Shown: positions 1 to 8,423 of the stretch, in pieces
Position numbering within the stretch: the first letter of the stretch is position 1
Layout of the letters: each line of letters opens with the position of its first letter
Source of the DNA: Marifrigoribacter sp047730175
GTDB lineage: Bacteria; Bacteroidota; Bacteroidia; Flavobacteriales; Flavobacteriaceae
Direction: 5' to 3'
Assembly: GCF_047730175.1 (NCBI RefSeq)
Contig: NZ_CP159833.1
Coordinates: 992,001-1,056,000, forward strand
Length of the DNA stretch: 64,000 nt
The notes under the pieces: model-generated
Told to the model about the DNA's origin: nothing
Databases searched by the model: none
What the model saw: only the letters and a program-made list of their open reading frames with translations
Made by a program: the position numbers and the translations under genes

Positions 1-278
1 AGTGTAATTCCTAAAATCATTTCTAAGGCTAGAAAAAATAATATAAAAGAACCAGCGACTGCAAATTCATTTACATTAATTCCTATTAAGTTTAATATTC
101 TCTCTCCAACAAATAAAAATATAATCATTAAAACGGCAGCGATAATAGAAGCCTTTTCAGATTGAATATGACCAACTTTTTCGCGTAAGGAAATAATTAT
201 TGGAATATTCCCAACAATATCAATCACGGCAAACAGTACCATCGTTGCAGTAAATATTTCTTTAATATTAAATTCCAT
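1..278 (-). CDS. MarC family membrane protein, partial (C-terminus outside window)
   Basis: The reverse strand from 278 encodes an open frame of 92 complete codons that runs off the left edge. It begins MEFNIKEIFTATMVLFAVID and is followed by hydrophobic segments (residues about 9-27, 42-60 and 70-92), with the phrase DIVGNIPIII near residue 20. This matches the start of the MarC/UPF0056 family of small inner-membrane proteins, whose transport substrate is not known; they are usually about 190-210 residues, so roughly half is present. The start at 278 lies 19 nt after a TAATTTTG promoter element. The gene is divergent from the DUF3109 gene. The family call is from the N-terminus only. Confidence 0.75.
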   Translation of the reverse strand, partial: MEFNIKEIFTATMVLFAVIDIVGNIPIIISLREKVGHIQSEKASIIAAVLMIIFLFVGERILNLIGINVNEFAVAGSFILFFLALEMILGIT

Positions 279-297
279 TTTTTCTATTATTAAATCG

Positions 298-330
298 CAA
301 AATTACTCATTTAAGTAATGTCCACATCAA
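298..330 (-). promoter_or_regulatory. Predicted promoter of the marC-like gene
   Basis: On the reverse strand TAATTTTG (305-298) matches the Bacteroidota -7 consensus TAnnTTTG, with a TTG (330-328) 22 nt upstream as a possible -33 element. The predicted leader is about 15 nt. Confidence 0.45.
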
Positions 331-382
331 TAATATATATATTTTTGATTTTGTTTTTATTCTTAAAAAAAGGAAATTAAAG

Positions 383-390
383 TATCTTTG
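383..390 (+). promoter_or_regulatory. Predicted -7 promoter element, leaderless type
   Basis: TATCTTTG is a perfect TAnnTTTG element and ends exactly 4 nt before the ATG at 395, so transcription should start at or next to the start codon. No good -33 TTG is seen at the usual spacing. Four other genes in the window show the same 4-nt spacing. Confidence 0.5.
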
Positions 391-394
391 TCGC

Positions 395-964
395 ATGTTT
401 CAATTAGGAAAAACCATAGTTTCTGAAGATATTTTAGAAAAAGAATTTGTCTGCAATTTAGGAGCCTGTAAAGGTGAATGCTGTATTGCTGGCGAAGCAG
501 GAGCACCTGTTACTAAAGATGAAGTTGAAATTCTAAAAGACATTTACCCAAAAGTAAAACCCTTCTTACGTAAAGAAGGCATTGCAGTAATCGAAAAAGA
601 AGGCACTCATGTTATTACCGATTTAAATGAACTAGAAACTCCTTTAGTTAATGGTAAAGAATGTGCCTATGTTTCTTTTTCAGAAAACGGAACTGCAGGC
701 TGTGGAATCGAAGACGCCTATAATGCTGGCGAAGTAGAGTTTAGAAAACCCATTTCATGTCATTTATATCCTGTTCGTGTACAGGATTTTAGTGAATTTT
801 CAGCTGTTAATTATCACAAATGGCCTATTTGCAATGATGCTTGTACTTTAGGAGCAGAGTTAAAAGTACCTGTCTACAAATTTCTTAAAGAATCTCTTAT
901 TAGAAAATTTGGTGAAAACTGGTATTTAGAGCTTGAAAAAGTGGCTGAGAACTACAAAAAGTAA
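395..964 (+). CDS. DUF3109 family cysteine-rich protein
   Basis: A 189-residue soluble protein that matches the DUF3109 family common in Bacteroidota. The N-terminal cluster CNLGACKGECC (Cys20, 25, 29, 30) and later cysteines (90, 103, 122, 146, 150) form the pattern expected of a metal or Fe-S binding protein, and the length is normal for the family. There is no signal peptide, so it is likely cytoplasmic. It is transcribed alone, divergent from marC and 424 nt upstream of nrdB. The start is fixed by the promoter element 4 nt before the ATG, which leaves no room for a ribosome binding site. The biochemical role is unknown; Fe-S binding is an inference from the cysteines. Confidence 0.85.
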   Translation: MFQLGKTIVSEDILEKEFVCNLGACKGECCIAGEAGAPVTKDEVEILKDIYPKVKPFLRKEGIAVIEKEGTHVITDLNELETPLVNGKECAYVSFSENGTAGCGIEDAYNAGEVEFRKPISCHLYPVRVQDFSEFSAVNYHKWPICNDACTLGAELKVPVYKFLKESLIRKFGENWYLELEKVAENYKK

Positions 965-1388
965 TCTTGTATATTTGGAAAACATTTTTGAAATTTTCAA
1001 GATGGTTTTTTTATTATTTCCAAATTAAAAATTAATTTCCGCTTTTTTATTAATTAATTTTAAGAAAAATATTCTTCGTTTTTAACAATTTTAAATCCTT
1101 AATAAATTGCTTCTAAAGACTTGCTTAACTCCTATAAAATAGAACGTTTTGTGAGTTTTCAACGATTAATTTTTAATTGTTTATAATTAAATATTTAAAT
1201 TATAAATACCTGAAGATCAGATATTTTAGATTTTTTTTAACAAAATATTTGTATCAGGTCTAAAATGACTTTGTTGAAAACTTTGTTAAAAAACTAAAAG
1301 ACATTCTGGTAGAATATCTTTTAAAAATATTCATATTTGTATGTCTACAGCAACAGCTAATTTTTTATAATATAAAACGTAACGGACA
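965..1388. other. 424-nt intergenic region upstream of nrdB
   Basis: Very AT-rich and without a credible reading frame. A weak hairpin-like stretch follows the DUF3109 stop (about 970-1010). A CATATTTG sequence (1332-1339) resembles the -7 element and could drive nrdB, giving a leader of about 45 nt. A 21-nt sequence at 1054-1074 recurs at 12824-12844. I looked for an NrdR-box-like palindrome in front of nrdB and did not find a convincing one. Confidence 0.4.
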
Positions 1389-2366
1389 ATGAACGAAGTA
1401 GAACCAATTTTAAAAAAAAACGATAATAGATTTGTAATTTTTCCTATACAACATCATGATATTTGGGATTGGTATAAAAAGCAAGAAGCTAGTTTTTGGA
1501 CTGCAGAAGAAATTGATTTACATCAAGACGTAATCGATTGGGAAAAAAAATTAACTGACGACGAGCGTTATTTCATAAAACATATATTAGCATTTTTTGC
1601 TGCTTCAGATGGAATTGTTAATGAAAATCTTGCTGAAAACTTTATTTCAGAAGTACAATATTCAGAAGCAAAGTTCTTTTATGGTTTTCAAATTATGATG
1701 GAGAATATTCATTCTGAAGTATATTCACTATTAATTGATACGTACGTAAAAGACGATAAAGAAAAAGACCAACTATTTAAAGCCATAGAAGTTTTTCCTG
1801 CAATTAAAGAAAAAGCAGAATGGGCACTTAAATGGATCGATAGCCCAAGTTTTGCTGAAAGATTAATTGCTTTTGCTGCTGTAGAAGGAATCTTCTTTTC
1901 AGGAAGTTTTTGCTCTATCTTTTGGTTAAAGAAAAGAGGTTTAATGCCTGGCTTAACGTTCTCTAATGAATTGATATCACGTGACGAAGGGTTGCACTGC
2001 GACTTTGCAGTACATCTTCATAACAACCACATGATTAACAAAGTTCCTAAAGAGCGTATCACAGAAATTCTTACAGATGCATTAGATATTGAACGCTCAT
2101 TTATTACTGAATCTTTACCTGTTAGTTTAATTGGTATGAATTCAAAATTAATGACACAATATCTTGAATTTGTAACCGATAGACTATTAGTAGAATTTGA
2201 ATGTGAAAAAGTATATAACTCTAAAAATCCATTCGATTTCATGGATATGATCTCACTTCAAGGAAAAACAAATTTCTTTGAAAAAAGAGTTTCTGAATAT
2301 CAAAAAGCAGGAGTTACAAACAAAGATAAAGAGTCTAATAAAATTAGTTTCGACGCGGATTTTTAA
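1389..2366 (+). CDS. nrdB: Ribonucleoside-diphosphate reductase, class Ia beta subunit
   Basis: The 325-residue R2 subunit houses the di-iron/tyrosyl-radical cofactor that starts reduction of ribonucleotides to deoxyribonucleotides. Carboxylate and histidine ligands are in place: Asp73 (ASDGIVNENL), Glu105 and His108 (ENIHSEVY), Glu166 (AAVEGIFF), Glu200 and His203 (DEGLH). Tyr112 sits where the radical tyrosine is expected. The wording ENIHSE.YSLLIDTY is close to the eukaryotic-type R2 proteins and unlike E. coli NrdB. It precedes nrdA by 126 nt on the same strand, presumably as one transcription unit, and works with it as an alpha2beta2-type complex in the cytoplasm. Confidence 0.97.
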   Translation: MNEVEPILKKNDNRFVIFPIQHHDIWDWYKKQEASFWTAEEIDLHQDVIDWEKKLTDDERYFIKHILAFFAASDGIVNENLAENFISEVQYSEAKFFYGFQIMMENIHSEVYSLLIDTYVKDDKEKDQLFKAIEVFPAIKEKAEWALKWIDSPSFAERLIAFAAVEGIFFSGSFCSIFWLKKRGLMPGLTFSNELISRDEGLHCDFAVHLHNNHMINKVPKERITEILTDALDIERSFITESLPVSLIGMNSKLMTQYLEFVTDRLLVEFECEKVYNSKNPFDFMDMISLQGKTNFFEKRVSEYQKAGVTNKDKESNKISFDADF

Positions 2367-2492
2367 TTAAAAGACCCGTCTTCTCCCCAAAAGATGGTAT
2401 TTTTATTTAACAATAATACCTACAGAATAAAATCATCTAGGGCAGATATGTATTGCCTGAAAAATAATTAACCACAAAAAACAAAGAAACAA

Positions 2493-4925
2493 ATGGACGT
2501 AATAAAAAGAGATGGCAGGAAAGAACCCATCATGTTCGACAAAATTACTGCACGAGTGCGTAAATTATGTTATGGCTTAAACGAATTGGTTGATCCAGTA
2601 AAAGTTGCCATGCGAGTTATTGAAGGTTTATATGATGGAGTAACAACAAGTGAACTAGACAACCTAGCAGCAGAAATTGCCGCAACCTTAACTACATCTC
2701 ACCCTGACTATGCACGTCTAGCAGCAAGAATCTCTGTTTCAAATCTCCATAAAAACACTAAGAAAACTTTTTCTGAAGTAATGACAGATTTGTATGAGTA
2801 TGTAAATCCTCGTACAGGAAAAGCCGCTCCTTTGTTAAGTGATGAAGTGTACAATGTTATTAAAGAGAATGCAGACGAATTAGATTCAACCATTATTTAT
2901 AACCGTGATTTTAGTTATGACTATTTTGGTTTTAAAACACTAGAACGTTCATACCTCCTTAAACTTAATGGCAATATTGTTGAACGTCCTCAACATATGC
3001 TAATGAGAGTTTCTCTTGGAATTCATTTAAATGATTTAGAATCTGCAAAAGAAACGTATGAGTTGATGTCTAAAAAATTCTTTACACATGCAACTCCTAC
3101 CTTGTTTAATAGTGGTACTCCAAAACCTCAAATGTCTTCTTGTTTTCTTTTAACAATGAAAGATGATAGTATTGATGGCATCTATGATACCTTAAAACAA
3201 ACTGCAAAAATTTCTCAATCTGCAGGTGGAATAGGTCTTTCTATTCATAATATTAGAGCTACAGGTTCTTATATTTCAGGAACTAATGGAACTTCTAACG
3301 GAATTGTACCTATGCTTCAAGTATATAATGACACCGCTCGTTATGTAGATCAAGGTGGTGGAAAACGTAAAGGTTCTTTTGCAATTTACTTAGAGCCTTG
3401 GCATGCTGATATTTTTGATTTTTTAGATCTTAAGAAAAATCATGGTAAAGAAGAAATGCGTGCTCGTGATCTTTTCTATGCAATGTGGATTCCAGATTTA
3501 TTTATGAAACGTGTCCAAGATGATGCAGAATGGACATTGATGTGCCCAAATGAATGCCCAGGTCTTTGCGACATGCATAGTGAAGAGTTTGAAGAAATGT
3601 ACCTAAAATATGAAGGCCTAAATAAAGGAAGAAAAACAATTAAAGCGCGGGTACTTTGGGAAAAAATATTAGAATCTCAAATTGAAACAGGTACTCCGTA
3701 CATGCTTTATAAAGATGCCGCAAACAGAAAGAGTAATCAAAAGAATTTAGGAACTATCCGTTCTTCAAATCTTTGTACTGAAATAATGGAGTACACTTCT
3801 CCAGGTGAAGTAGCCGTTTGTAATTTAGCATCGATTGCACTTCCTATGTTTGTGAAAAATGGAGCGTTTGATCATAAAGAATTGTTTAGAGTCACAAAAC
3901 GTGTAACTAAAAACTTAAACAAAGTAATTGATAGAAATTACTATCCTGTAATTGAAGCAGAATATTCAAACTTTAAACACAGACCTATTGGATTAGGAAT
4001 TCAAGGATTGGCAGATGCATTTATTTTAATGCGCCTTCCATTTACTTGTGATGAAGCAAAAAAACTGAATCAAGAAATTTTCGAAACACTTTATTTTGCA
4101 GCCTTAACAGCTTCCATGGAAGAAGCCAAAGAAGATGGTCCTTATGAAACTTATAAAGGATCTCCTATTTCTGAAGGTGAGTTCCAACATAATATGTGGG
4201 GCATTAAAGATGAAGAATTAAGTGGCCGTTGGGATTGGGCTAAACTAAGAAAAGACATAAAGAAGAATGGCGTGCGTAATTCATTATTAGTAGCACCAAT
4301 GCCTACTGCTTCAACGTCACAAATATTAGGAAACAACGAAGCGTTTGAACCTTATACTTCTAATATTTATACCCGTCGAGTACTTTCTGGTGAATTCATT
4401 GTTGTAAACAAACATTTATTAGAAGATCTAGTAAAATTAAACCTTTGGAACGATGATTTAAAAGAAGAAATCATGCGCGCAAATGGTTCAATTCAAGGGG
4501 TAGAAAATATTCCTCAAGATCTAAAAGAATTATATAGAACCGTTTGGGAATTAAGCATGAAAGACATAATCGATATGTCACGTCATAGAGGATACTTTAT
4601 TGACCAATCTCAATCGTTGAACCTCTTTATGGAAAATGCTAATATGGCAAAGCTAACATCAATGCACTTTTATGCATGGAAAAGTGGCTTAAAAACTGGG
4701 ATGTACTATTTACGCACAAAAAGTGCTGTTGATGCTATTAAATTTACCTTAAAAAAGGAAGTTAAGAAAGAGCCTATTGTTACTGCTGCTGTTATTGCTG
4801 AAACTAAAGTAGAAGCTACCTCAGCTGTTTCAAACAAACCAATGACTCCACAAGAATTACGTGAACTGCTTACGAAATCTCAAAATGGAGAACCTGATGA
4901 TGATTGTTTGATGTGTGGGTCTTAA
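2493..4925 (+). CDS. nrdA: Ribonucleoside-diphosphate reductase, class Ia alpha subunit
   Basis: The 810-residue catalytic R1 subunit. An ATP-cone allosteric domain occupies the first ~90 residues (MDVIKRDGRKEPIMFDKI). The 10-stranded barrel carries Cys217 (SSCFLL) and Cys443 (VCNLAS) as the redox pair and Cys428 in NLCTE as the predicted thiyl-radical residue, flanked by Asn426 and Glu430. The PMPTASTSQILGNNEAFEPY loop and a YY pair on the radical-transfer route are present. The C-terminus ends DDDCLMCGS (Cys805/Cys808), the swinging thiol tail reduced by thioredoxin or glutaredoxin. Presence of the ATP cone implies dATP feedback inhibition. A strong bidirectional terminator follows 20 nt after the stop. 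Confidence 0.98.
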   Translation: MDVIKRDGRKEPIMFDKITARVRKLCYGLNELVDPVKVAMRVIEGLYDGVTTSELDNLAAEIAATLTTSHPDYARLAARISVSNLHKNTKKTFSEVMTDLYEYVNPRTGKAAPLLSDEVYNVIKENADELDSTIIYNRDFSYDYFGFKTLERSYLLKLNGNIVERPQHMLMRVSLGIHLNDLESAKETYELMSKKFFTHATPTLFNSGTPKPQMSSCFLLTMKDDSIDGIYDTLKQTAKISQSAGGIGLSIHNIRATGSYISGTNGTSNGIVPMLQVYNDTARYVDQGGGKRKGSFAIYLEPWHADIFDFLDLKKNHGKEEMRARDLFYAMWIPDLFMKRVQDDAEWTLMCPNECPGLCDMHSEEFEEMYLKYEGLNKGRKTIKARVLWEKILESQIETGTPYMLYKDAANRKSNQKNLGTIRSSNLCTEIMEYTSPGEVAVCNLASIALPMFVKNGAFDHKELFRVTKRVTKNLNKVIDRNYYPVIEAEYSNFKHRPIGLGIQGLADAFILMRLPFTCDEAKKLNQEIFETLYFAALTASMEEAKEDGPYETYKGSPISEGEFQHNMWGIKDEELSGRWDWAKLRKDIKKNGVRNSLLVAPMPTASTSQILGNNEAFEPYTSNIYTRRVLSGEFIVVNKHLLEDLVKLNLWNDDLKEEIMRANGSIQGVENIPQDLKELYRTVWELSMKDIIDMSRHRGYFIDQSQSLNLFMENANMAKLTSMHFYAWKSGLKTGMYYLRTKSAVDAIKFTLKKEVKKEPIVTAAVIAETKVEATSAVSNKPMTPQELRELLTKSQNGEPDDDCLMCGS

Positions 4926-4944
4926 GTTCAAAATATTAATAAAT

Positions 4945-4974
4945 AAAAAAGGAAGGCGAAAGCCTTCCTTTTTT
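4945..4974. terminator. Bidirectional rho-independent terminator between nrdA and the DUF6503-like gene
   Basis: Stem GGAAGGC / GCCTTCC with a GAAA tetraloop, flanked by six A on the left and six T on the right, so it can stop transcripts from both sides. The right arm overlaps the last two bases of the convergent gene. Confidence 0.9.
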
Positions 4975-5680
4975 ATTTATTAATAACATCAGTTCCTAAA
5001 TACCCATCCTCTTTAATATAGTACCATTTCCTGATTTTAGGTATTTTTATATCTTCTATAATTTCTTCTTCTGAAAGTAATATATACTCTCCGTCATTTT
5101 TAGATTCATCATGAAAAAACTGATATACTTCCATCGCATACGTTTCAGGATTAAAATAGAAATACCAACTATCGCCGCCAACTTGTTCATCATAGGTTAC
5201 TTTTAATACCAAATATTCTTTTCCTTTAAAAAGTTTTCGTTCCACTTCATTATGAATTACTGTTCCAGGATCTTTTAGTTTCATAGGTAATCCATACAAA
5301 TACGTATAATAATTTTTATACATAGAAGCACGTTTACAATTTAAACCATGTTCTTTAGCTACCGCTTCAGAAAATTCTTTTTTTCCACAAAAAACAACAC
5401 TACAGTTCTCTTTAACTATAGTAAATTCTGTGGTTAGTGTGTCTTTAATTGCCTTTGAATAAAAATATTCATCAGGTAAATTTATTTTTATTTCCGTAGT
5501 TCTTTTAGCGCTTTTAGGAGATTCCATTTCAACAGTAAAAGCACTATTAAATGAATCCCAATTATTTTGAGGATCGTGATATTCAATGGATTTATTTAGT
5601 AATTCTTCTCCTGTAATATTCTGACAAAAGACAAAAGTACTTATTGAAAAAAGGAATAAAATAATATAATATTTTTTCAT
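4973..5680 (-). CDS. Secreted DUF6503-like protein
   Basis: A 235-residue protein with a signal peptide (MKKYYIILFLFSISTFVFC, then QN). The mature part is rich in beta-strand patterns and resembles the DUF6503 family of Bacteroidota (LolA/LppX-like fold by analogy), including the stretch YYTYLYGLPMKLKDPGT near residues 123-139. No lipobox follows the signal, so a periplasmic location is likely. It is convergent with nrdA, shares that terminator, and is divergent from the esterase-like gene at 5794. The function is not known; lipid or lipoprotein handling would be only a guess from the fold. Confidence 0.7.
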   Translation of the reverse strand: MKKYYIILFLFSISTFVFCQNITGEELLNKSIEYHDPQNNWDSFNSAFTVEMESPKSAKRTTEIKINLPDEYFYSKAIKDTLTTEFTIVKENCSVVFCGKKEFSEAVAKEHGLNCKRASMYKNYYTYLYGLPMKLKDPGTVIHNEVERKLFKGKEYLVLKVTYDEQVGGDSWYFYFNPETYAMEVYQFFHDESKNDGEYILLSEEEIIEDIKIPKIRKWYYIKEDGYLGTDVINK

Positions 5681-5766
5681 AATTATAGTTTTATAACCTC
5701 GAAGTTAAATAATATCTTATTCTGAAAGCTTTTATAATCTTAAAATATTTCATTTATAAATTTTAG

Positions 5767-5774
5767 TATCTTTC
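5767..5774 (+). promoter_or_regulatory. Predicted -7 promoter element
   Basis: TATCTTTC differs from TAnnTTTG only in the last base and lies 19 nt before the ATG at 5794. Confidence 0.35.
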
Positions 5775-5793
5775 GTCATCCAAATATCTAAAC

Positions 5794-6942
5794 ATGAAGA
5801 AATTCCTATTAGTTACCCTATGCTTATTTACGAACCTTATTTGCTCTTCTCAAATTCTTTATGAAGAGTTTTATTCAACAAAACTAGATGAAACAAGAAA
5901 ATTAAAAATTCAACTTCCAAGAAATTATGAAAGTAATTCAGAAAAAGTATATCCAATTGTCATCGTTCTTGATGCAGATTATCTTTTTGAACCTGTTGCG
6001 GGTAATGTTGATTATTTTAGCTATTGGGAAGATATGCCAGAATCTATAGTTGTAGGTGTTATGCAAGGAGATGGTAGATATGACGATTGTAATTATGACG
6101 ATACCAATTTTTTGCCTTCAGATAAAGGGGTAGATTTCTTTGAATTTATTGGATTAGAGTTGGTGCCTTTTATTGATGAGAATTACCGTACCGCAAAATT
6201 TATTATTGCGGTAGGCCATGATTTTACTGCAAATTTTATCAATTATTACCTTTTTAAAGACCCTCCATTATTTAATGGCTATATAAATTTAAGTCCAGAT
6301 TTAGCGCCTTTAATGGATGAACGACTTCCTGAAATAATTCCTTCTATTGAAAAAAAAATTTATTATTATCTGGCAACTGGAACCGATGATATTCAAGATT
6401 TAATGGAAAATACCGAAGCATTAAATAAATCTTTAGCGGGATTAAAAAGCAAGAATTTCGAATACTTTTATGATAATTTTGACGGCGCCACACATTATTC
6501 ATTAGCCGGAAGAGGTATTCCAAACGCTTTAGAAAAAATATTTTCTGTGTATAGACCCATTAGTAAAAAGGAGTTTAAAGATGTTATCATGAAACTAGAA
6601 ACTCCTATACATTTATATTTAACAGAAAAATACCAAACTATAGAAGATCTTTTTGGACTTACAAATCCAATTAGAGTAAACGATATTATCGCTACAGCAA
6701 CTGCTGCAGAAAAGAAAAAACAATGGGAATCTTTAAGAGAAATTGCAACATTAGCAAAAAAACAATACCCTGATACAGCTTTAGGTTATTACTATTTAGG
6801 GCGCTATTATGAAGAAACCGGTGAACCTAAAAAAGCAATGAGAACCTATCAAGGAGCCTATGATAAAGAAGAGGTAGAGTTCATTACTACTGATATGCTA
6901 TTAGACAAGGCTGATAAAATAAAAGAAGATTTTGGGTACTAG
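5794..6942 (+). CDS. Secreted alpha/beta-hydrolase-fold (esterase D-like) protein with C-terminal TPR, nucleophile replaced
   Basis: 382 residues with a signal peptide (MKKFLLVTLCLFTNLICSSQ). Residues about 25-260 follow the putative esterase / enterochelin-esterase fold: YPIVIVLDADYLFEPV near 50, VVGVMQGDGRYDDC near 88-101, and FDGATHYSLAGRGIP near 229-243, which carries the usual active-site histidine region. The nucleophile elbow reads G-H-D-F-T (Asp143) where catalytic members have G-x-S-x-G, so the catalytic serine is missing. Residues about 305-375 look like TPR helices (ALGYYYLGRYYEETGEPKKA). It may be a non-catalytic binding protein or use another mechanism. A terminator hairpin follows. 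Confidence 0.8.
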   Translation: MKKFLLVTLCLFTNLICSSQILYEEFYSTKLDETRKLKIQLPRNYESNSEKVYPIVIVLDADYLFEPVAGNVDYFSYWEDMPESIVVGVMQGDGRYDDCNYDDTNFLPSDKGVDFFEFIGLELVPFIDENYRTAKFIIAVGHDFTANFINYYLFKDPPLFNGYINLSPDLAPLMDERLPEIIPSIEKKIYYYLATGTDDIQDLMENTEALNKSLAGLKSKNFEYFYDNFDGATHYSLAGRGIPNALEKIFSVYRPISKKEFKDVIMKLETPIHLYLTEKYQTIEDLFGLTNPIRVNDIIATATAAEKKKQWESLREIATLAKKQYPDTALGYYYLGRYYEETGEPKKAMRTYQGAYDKEEVEFITTDMLLDKADKIKEDFGY

Positions 6943-6961
6943 TACCTCTAAATTTTAAATT

Positions 6962-6990
6962 AAAATGCCTCAAATTAATGAGGCATTTTT
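6962..6990. terminator. Rho-independent terminator after the esterase-like gene
   Basis: Stem AAAATGCCTCA / TGAGGCATTTT with a 6-nt AATTAA loop and a T-tract, 20 nt after the stop. Confidence 0.85.
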
Positions 6991-7228
6991 AATACTAGTC
7001 AGTTTTTATATCCCACGTTGGAAATAACCAAAGTAAAATATGTAAAATAATTTTAATCATAATGGTTAATTATTAGTCATGAATTAAAGTAATTGCTTTT
7101 TTTCCACATATAAAAATTTATTAGCCTAACGGCTTTATTTTTACGATATGTTACATTCTAAGTAATTTATATAGAGCCTTTTATTAAAATTGATTTATCT
7201 ATTATTACGTATATCATAGTTTAAACTA

Positions 7229-7930
7229 ATGCATTATTTTTATAAACTAATTAAAAAGAATATTACCATAAAAAATTTTATAATGCTTTTAGCTTTTGTT
7301 TTTATTTTCACTAGCTGTGAAAAAGAGCAAGACACTATACCTGAAACAAATACAGCAGATTTAGTTTCAACTATTTACAATCAAGATGCAAAAGCTGAAT
7401 TTGATAACAACAATGAAGAAGGTCTTTATAGAGGAATCTTTTCAACTCACGATTTATCTATGAAAGGTGAAATCGTTTTAGATTTAGGAAATTCAAAAAA
7501 AATTCAAGCCGTTGTAAATTTAATTAGAGGAGGAGACTCTTTTCTTTTAAAAGGACAAAAAGACAAAACAAAAAGAGAACGATATATTTTCGATTCTGAA
7601 AGAGGAACATTTACAATTACAGTTAATCCTGATGGTAGAATACGATTAGATAATTTTACTTTCGATGAAAAAGATGCTTATATCGTTGCTTATAAAGAAA
7701 CTTCATTAGTACCTGTATCTTTTTCATTTGGTAACTATACCGATGATGGAGACCCAACAAAAAATGGAAACTGGGATGCTATGAACAATGGAGCAACTTA
7801 TATATCACCTCCAGCACATTCATCGTTCCCAGCTTCTTCAAAAGCCTGTACTCTAAAGTTAATTGTTCCGGCAAAAATATCACGTTCAGACACTCGCATA
7901 ACGGAGGTCATTCCTGAAGATAAACCATAA
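7229..7930 (+). CDS. Lipoprotein whose 3' end is fused to antisense sequence (truncated gene)
   Basis: A 233-residue reading frame with a long basic N-region and lipobox FTSC (Cys30). Residues 31 to about 188 read as a normal lipoprotein, with the phrases DLSMKGEIVLDLGNS and SFSFGNYTDDGDPTKNGN. From about base 7795 the frame runs antisense through the end of the converging gene at 7798-8259, so the last ~45 residues (SSFPASSKACTLKLI and onward) are not credible protein. The true C-terminus therefore appears to have been lost at a rearrangement junction. I do not recognise the family. The upstream 286-nt gap holds no clear promoter. Confidence 0.55.
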   Translation: MHYFYKLIKKNITIKNFIMLLAFVFIFTSCEKEQDTIPETNTADLVSTIYNQDAKAEFDNNNEEGLYRGIFSTHDLSMKGEIVLDLGNSKKIQAVVNLIRGGDSFLLKGQKDKTKRERYIFDSERGTFTITVNPDGRIRLDNFTFDEKDAYIVAYKETSLVPVSFSFGNYTDDGDPTKNGNWDAMNNGATYISPPAHSSFPASSKACTLKLIVPAKISRSDTRITEVIPEDKP

Positions 7931-8259
7931 ACAAAACCATCACCATTAAAACACACAATTTCTGTCCCGCCACAAGCATCAAATACACTAATTCCATGGG
8001 TTCCAGATAAATTAGTAACGTATAGATTTCCATCCACTGGCATGACAAATTCATACCATACATCTAAGTTGTTGTCTACAACGCCGTCACAAGATGCATC
8101 CATACTCTCTGTAGCCGTGGTGTTATCTATAGAACATTCTAAATAATCTAATACTCCAATGGTAATAAGTTCGCGGTCGACACATTCATCATTGGCAGGT
8201 TGTGAAAAACCAATTAAGGGGAGTAATAATAAAGCTGAAATAAATAATAGTATTTTCAT
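7798..8259 (-). CDS. Truncated secreted protein with NDEC-type repeat domain
   Basis: 153 residues with a clear signal peptide (MKILLFISALLLLPLIGFSQ) followed by PANDEC, which opens a domain found at the N-terminus of many Bacteroidota T9SS cargo proteins (DVWYEFVMPVDGNLYVTN inside). The protein stops right after NDECAGGDI, which matches the opening of a second such repeat (compare NDECVDRELI at residue 23). The stop follows at about 7798. The rest of the gene, presumably more repeats and a sorting domain, is missing. It overlaps the converging lipoprotein frame by 133 nt. Judged a broken remnant; an expressed short form cannot be excluded. Confidence 0.6.
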   Translation of the reverse strand: MKILLFISALLLLPLIGFSQPANDECVDRELITIGVLDYLECSIDNTTATESMDASCDGVVDNNLDVWYEFVMPVDGNLYVTNLSGTHGISVFDACGGTEIVCFNGDGFVYGLSSGMTSVMRVSERDIFAGTINFRVQAFEEAGNDECAGGDI

Positions 8260-8423
8260 GGTTAGCTACTTAGTGTAAAAATAAACTTAGTGTATTTATT
8301 ACAATGAGATACTAAATTTTTAGTGAAGGGGTGTTTTTCTTTAGTGAATGAAAAAATCATTCTCATTTTCAATTGATATATTTTTAGGTCCCTTTTAATT
8401 ATGGTATTTTAGCTATATAGATT

